A stretch of 64,000 bases of DNA, from the NCBI RefSeq assembly GCF_902806685.2, contig NC_048563.1:2170001-2234000 (forward strand). Direction: 5' to 3'. Below, one piece after another: positions 62,495 through 64,000 of the stretch (position 1 is the first letter of the stretch; the number at the start of each line of letters is the position of its first letter). This DNA comes from Maniola hyperantus. Taxonomy: Eukaryota; Arthropoda; Insecta; Lepidoptera; Nymphalidae. Below the pieces are notes generated by a model. It ran no database searches. It worked only from the letters and a program-made list of their open reading frames with translations, and was not told the DNA's origin. The position numbers and the translations under genes were made by a program.

Positions 62495-62790
62495 TTCTAA
62501 AAGACATGCCATTAAACCCGTGTAATATGGAGGACTATTTTCATTGGTCGTTAATAAACTTGGGTGTTGTGCGGTAAGATTTCTAAAAAGCATATTGCCA
62601 TAACGCCCGCATTTGGTGACACTGGTCGATAGAGAACGCATTGGGAAAAAAGAATTTCTAAAAGGCATGCCGGGATAGGAATAACTATTTATATTGTTTG
62701 ATACCTAATTAGAGATCGGGTGAGGGTAGGTGATTTCTAAAATGCATGTGCCATTAAGCCTGCATAATATGAGGGACTATTTTCATCACA
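62495..62790 (+). repeat. Degenerate repeat, four units
   Basis: ATTTCTAAAAGACATGCCAT, ATTTCTAAAAAGCATATTGC, ATTTCTAAAAGGCATGCCGG and ATTTCTAAAATGCATGTGCC occur at about 62491, 62580, 62654 and 62731, with GGACTATTTTCAT after the first and last. Confidence 0.65.
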
Positions 62791-63482
62791 GAAGGCATTA
62801 TTGAAGTACCTACGGGAGATTTAGAAAACGCTAGCCATGATTTATAGCCATTTTCTGTCAACTGGTTTTAGACCAGCTAATTTATTAGTCGTTATTCGGT
62901 TATTCCACTTCCGGAGATTTCCGCCTGCCATGTATCGACCAAATAATCGGTCAATAAAAATGCTTGCCTTTAATTTCGTATTGTTTTCGAACGGCATTAT
63001 AATAAAATCAATATTCAATCGACTATTGAAAAGTTCGAAAAGTTCGTTGTTCTGGATTTTCTTTTAGCTTTGTCAAGTATTTATTTTTTTGGAATTTAAT
63101 GTGTTCGGGTTTTGTTCCTAAACTAGATGATTGTTGAGTTTCCGGGAGGCGGTATGGACCGGGTTCTTAGTACAAACATTGATAAAAAAAAACGTTACCA
63201 ATCTTGGCTGTAGGCTCCAATTGAGCGATTCTTTTGGTGTAAGAGCTTGCAACGTTTTTGACGAACAGTTTCAGGGTGGCTCAATATTTTATCATTTCTC
63301 TCTTTCACTGTATCGGAACACATCCGACAATTTTGCACGTAGAAGTGGTTACGTTGATCTATGTGCAAGGAAACGCTTTTTAACGACAACAATTGCCTCT
63401 TTCATAGTCTGTATTAGACGCTAGTAAAATAATATGATATTGATTAATCGTACTTATGTGTTTAATTAAACGCTCTTTTAAA

Positions 63483-63530
63483 GTTAGCTGGCTTCCATCT
63501 TAGACTGCATCACCATTTACTATCAAACAA
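63483..63530 (+). mobile_element. SINE-3 body scrap
   Basis: GCTGGCTTCCATCTTAGACT, GCATCACCATTTACTATCA. Confidence 0.45.
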
Positions 63531-64000
63531 GATATGAAATTTAAAAGATGCGGGTTGCATATCTATCAAGATAGTGAAAGAGAGAGGATATTAAAAATGG
63601 GGCATCCTTGAAATTTACATTTCGGCGACGTTGCTAGCTCCCATACCATTTCTTATATTTTTTAATTATTAAAAGTTATAATATATATATTTTTTGGATC
63701 CGCCGGGGTAGTGCAATAGCTGATAGTTAGGTATTCTTATAATAAGATTATAATATATAACCAAATATCTAGTGTATATAGAGTCATGTTTTTGAATTTG
63801 CCTTCGATTTAAACTTTATCTAATATGGTTTTCTTAGTTTGTCATTAATTAGAAAAAAATGGGTGTTGATATTATTACCACTATAACTTCGTATGTATTT
63901 GTAAAATTAAATGAGCGTTGTAAAAGTTTTAGAACGATTTTATAACTCTCGTAGGATTGTTAAGGCGAAGATCCTTAAAATTTTGACGCGACCTTGTATT

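Larger units (their letters stand above)
60789..64000 (+). other. orb2: Probable orb2 3' UTR and downstream sequence
   Basis: No other gene is seen. It is clearly less transposon-laden than the introns, as expected for a conserved long 3' UTR, but I cannot fix the poly(A) site. AATAAA candidates include about 61453 (in a hairpin) and about 62953 (GGTCAATAAAAATG). The end of the mRNA is inference. Confidence 0.45.

Overview
The window looks like the genome of a moth or butterfly (Lepidoptera). I infer this from the dense load of short elements I associate with that order: TC...CTAG elements with a 3' hairpin (Lep1-like Helitrons), tRNA-derived SINEs, many short inverted-repeat elements, and CR1/Jockey-like and RTE-like LINE fragments. 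Coding density is very low and all genuine coding exons have GT/AG intron borders.

The window holds one recognisable host gene, on the + strand: the 3' part of orb2, the insect member of the CPEB2-4 family of cytoplasmic polyadenylation element-binding proteins. Seven exons between 57429 and 60788 encode two RRM domains and the C-terminal zinc-binding ZZ domain. A further exon at 56753-56872, one at 22853-22937 and one ending at 6287 join in compatible phases (520 codons including stop when read from 5796). The gene starts upstream of this window. Its introns are very large here (about 16.6 kb and 33.8 kb) and consist mostly of transposon debris. A possible alternative first exon at 48041-48107 has a GTGAGT donor and joins the 56753 exon in frame, which would give a 349-residue short isoform resembling the Orb2A/Orb2B arrangement of Drosophila.

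Layout: 1-5795 mobile elements, including an internally deleted LINE with an intact ORF1 (1961-2929) and a pair of inverted LTRs (4462-5086). 5796-6287 is an upstream orb2 exon, followed by a tandem array that copies its 3' end (to about 7800). 7.8-22.6 kb is an intron full of Helitrons, SINEs and hairpin elements. 22853-22937 is an exon, again followed by an array of copies of itself (to about 23430). 23.7-56.7 kb is a giant intron holding nested transposons, a 372-bp tandem repeat (50671-52022), a long poly(G) tract (53095-53176) and the candidate promoter/first exon. 56753-60788 holds the terminal exons. 60789 onward is probably 3' UTR plus downstream sequence, starting with a 101-bp repeat that copies the end of the coding sequence including the stop codon.

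The feature I find most unusual is that in three separate places of this one gene the 3' boundary of an exon (two splice donors and one stop codon) has been tandemly duplicated into the adjacent non-coding DNA.
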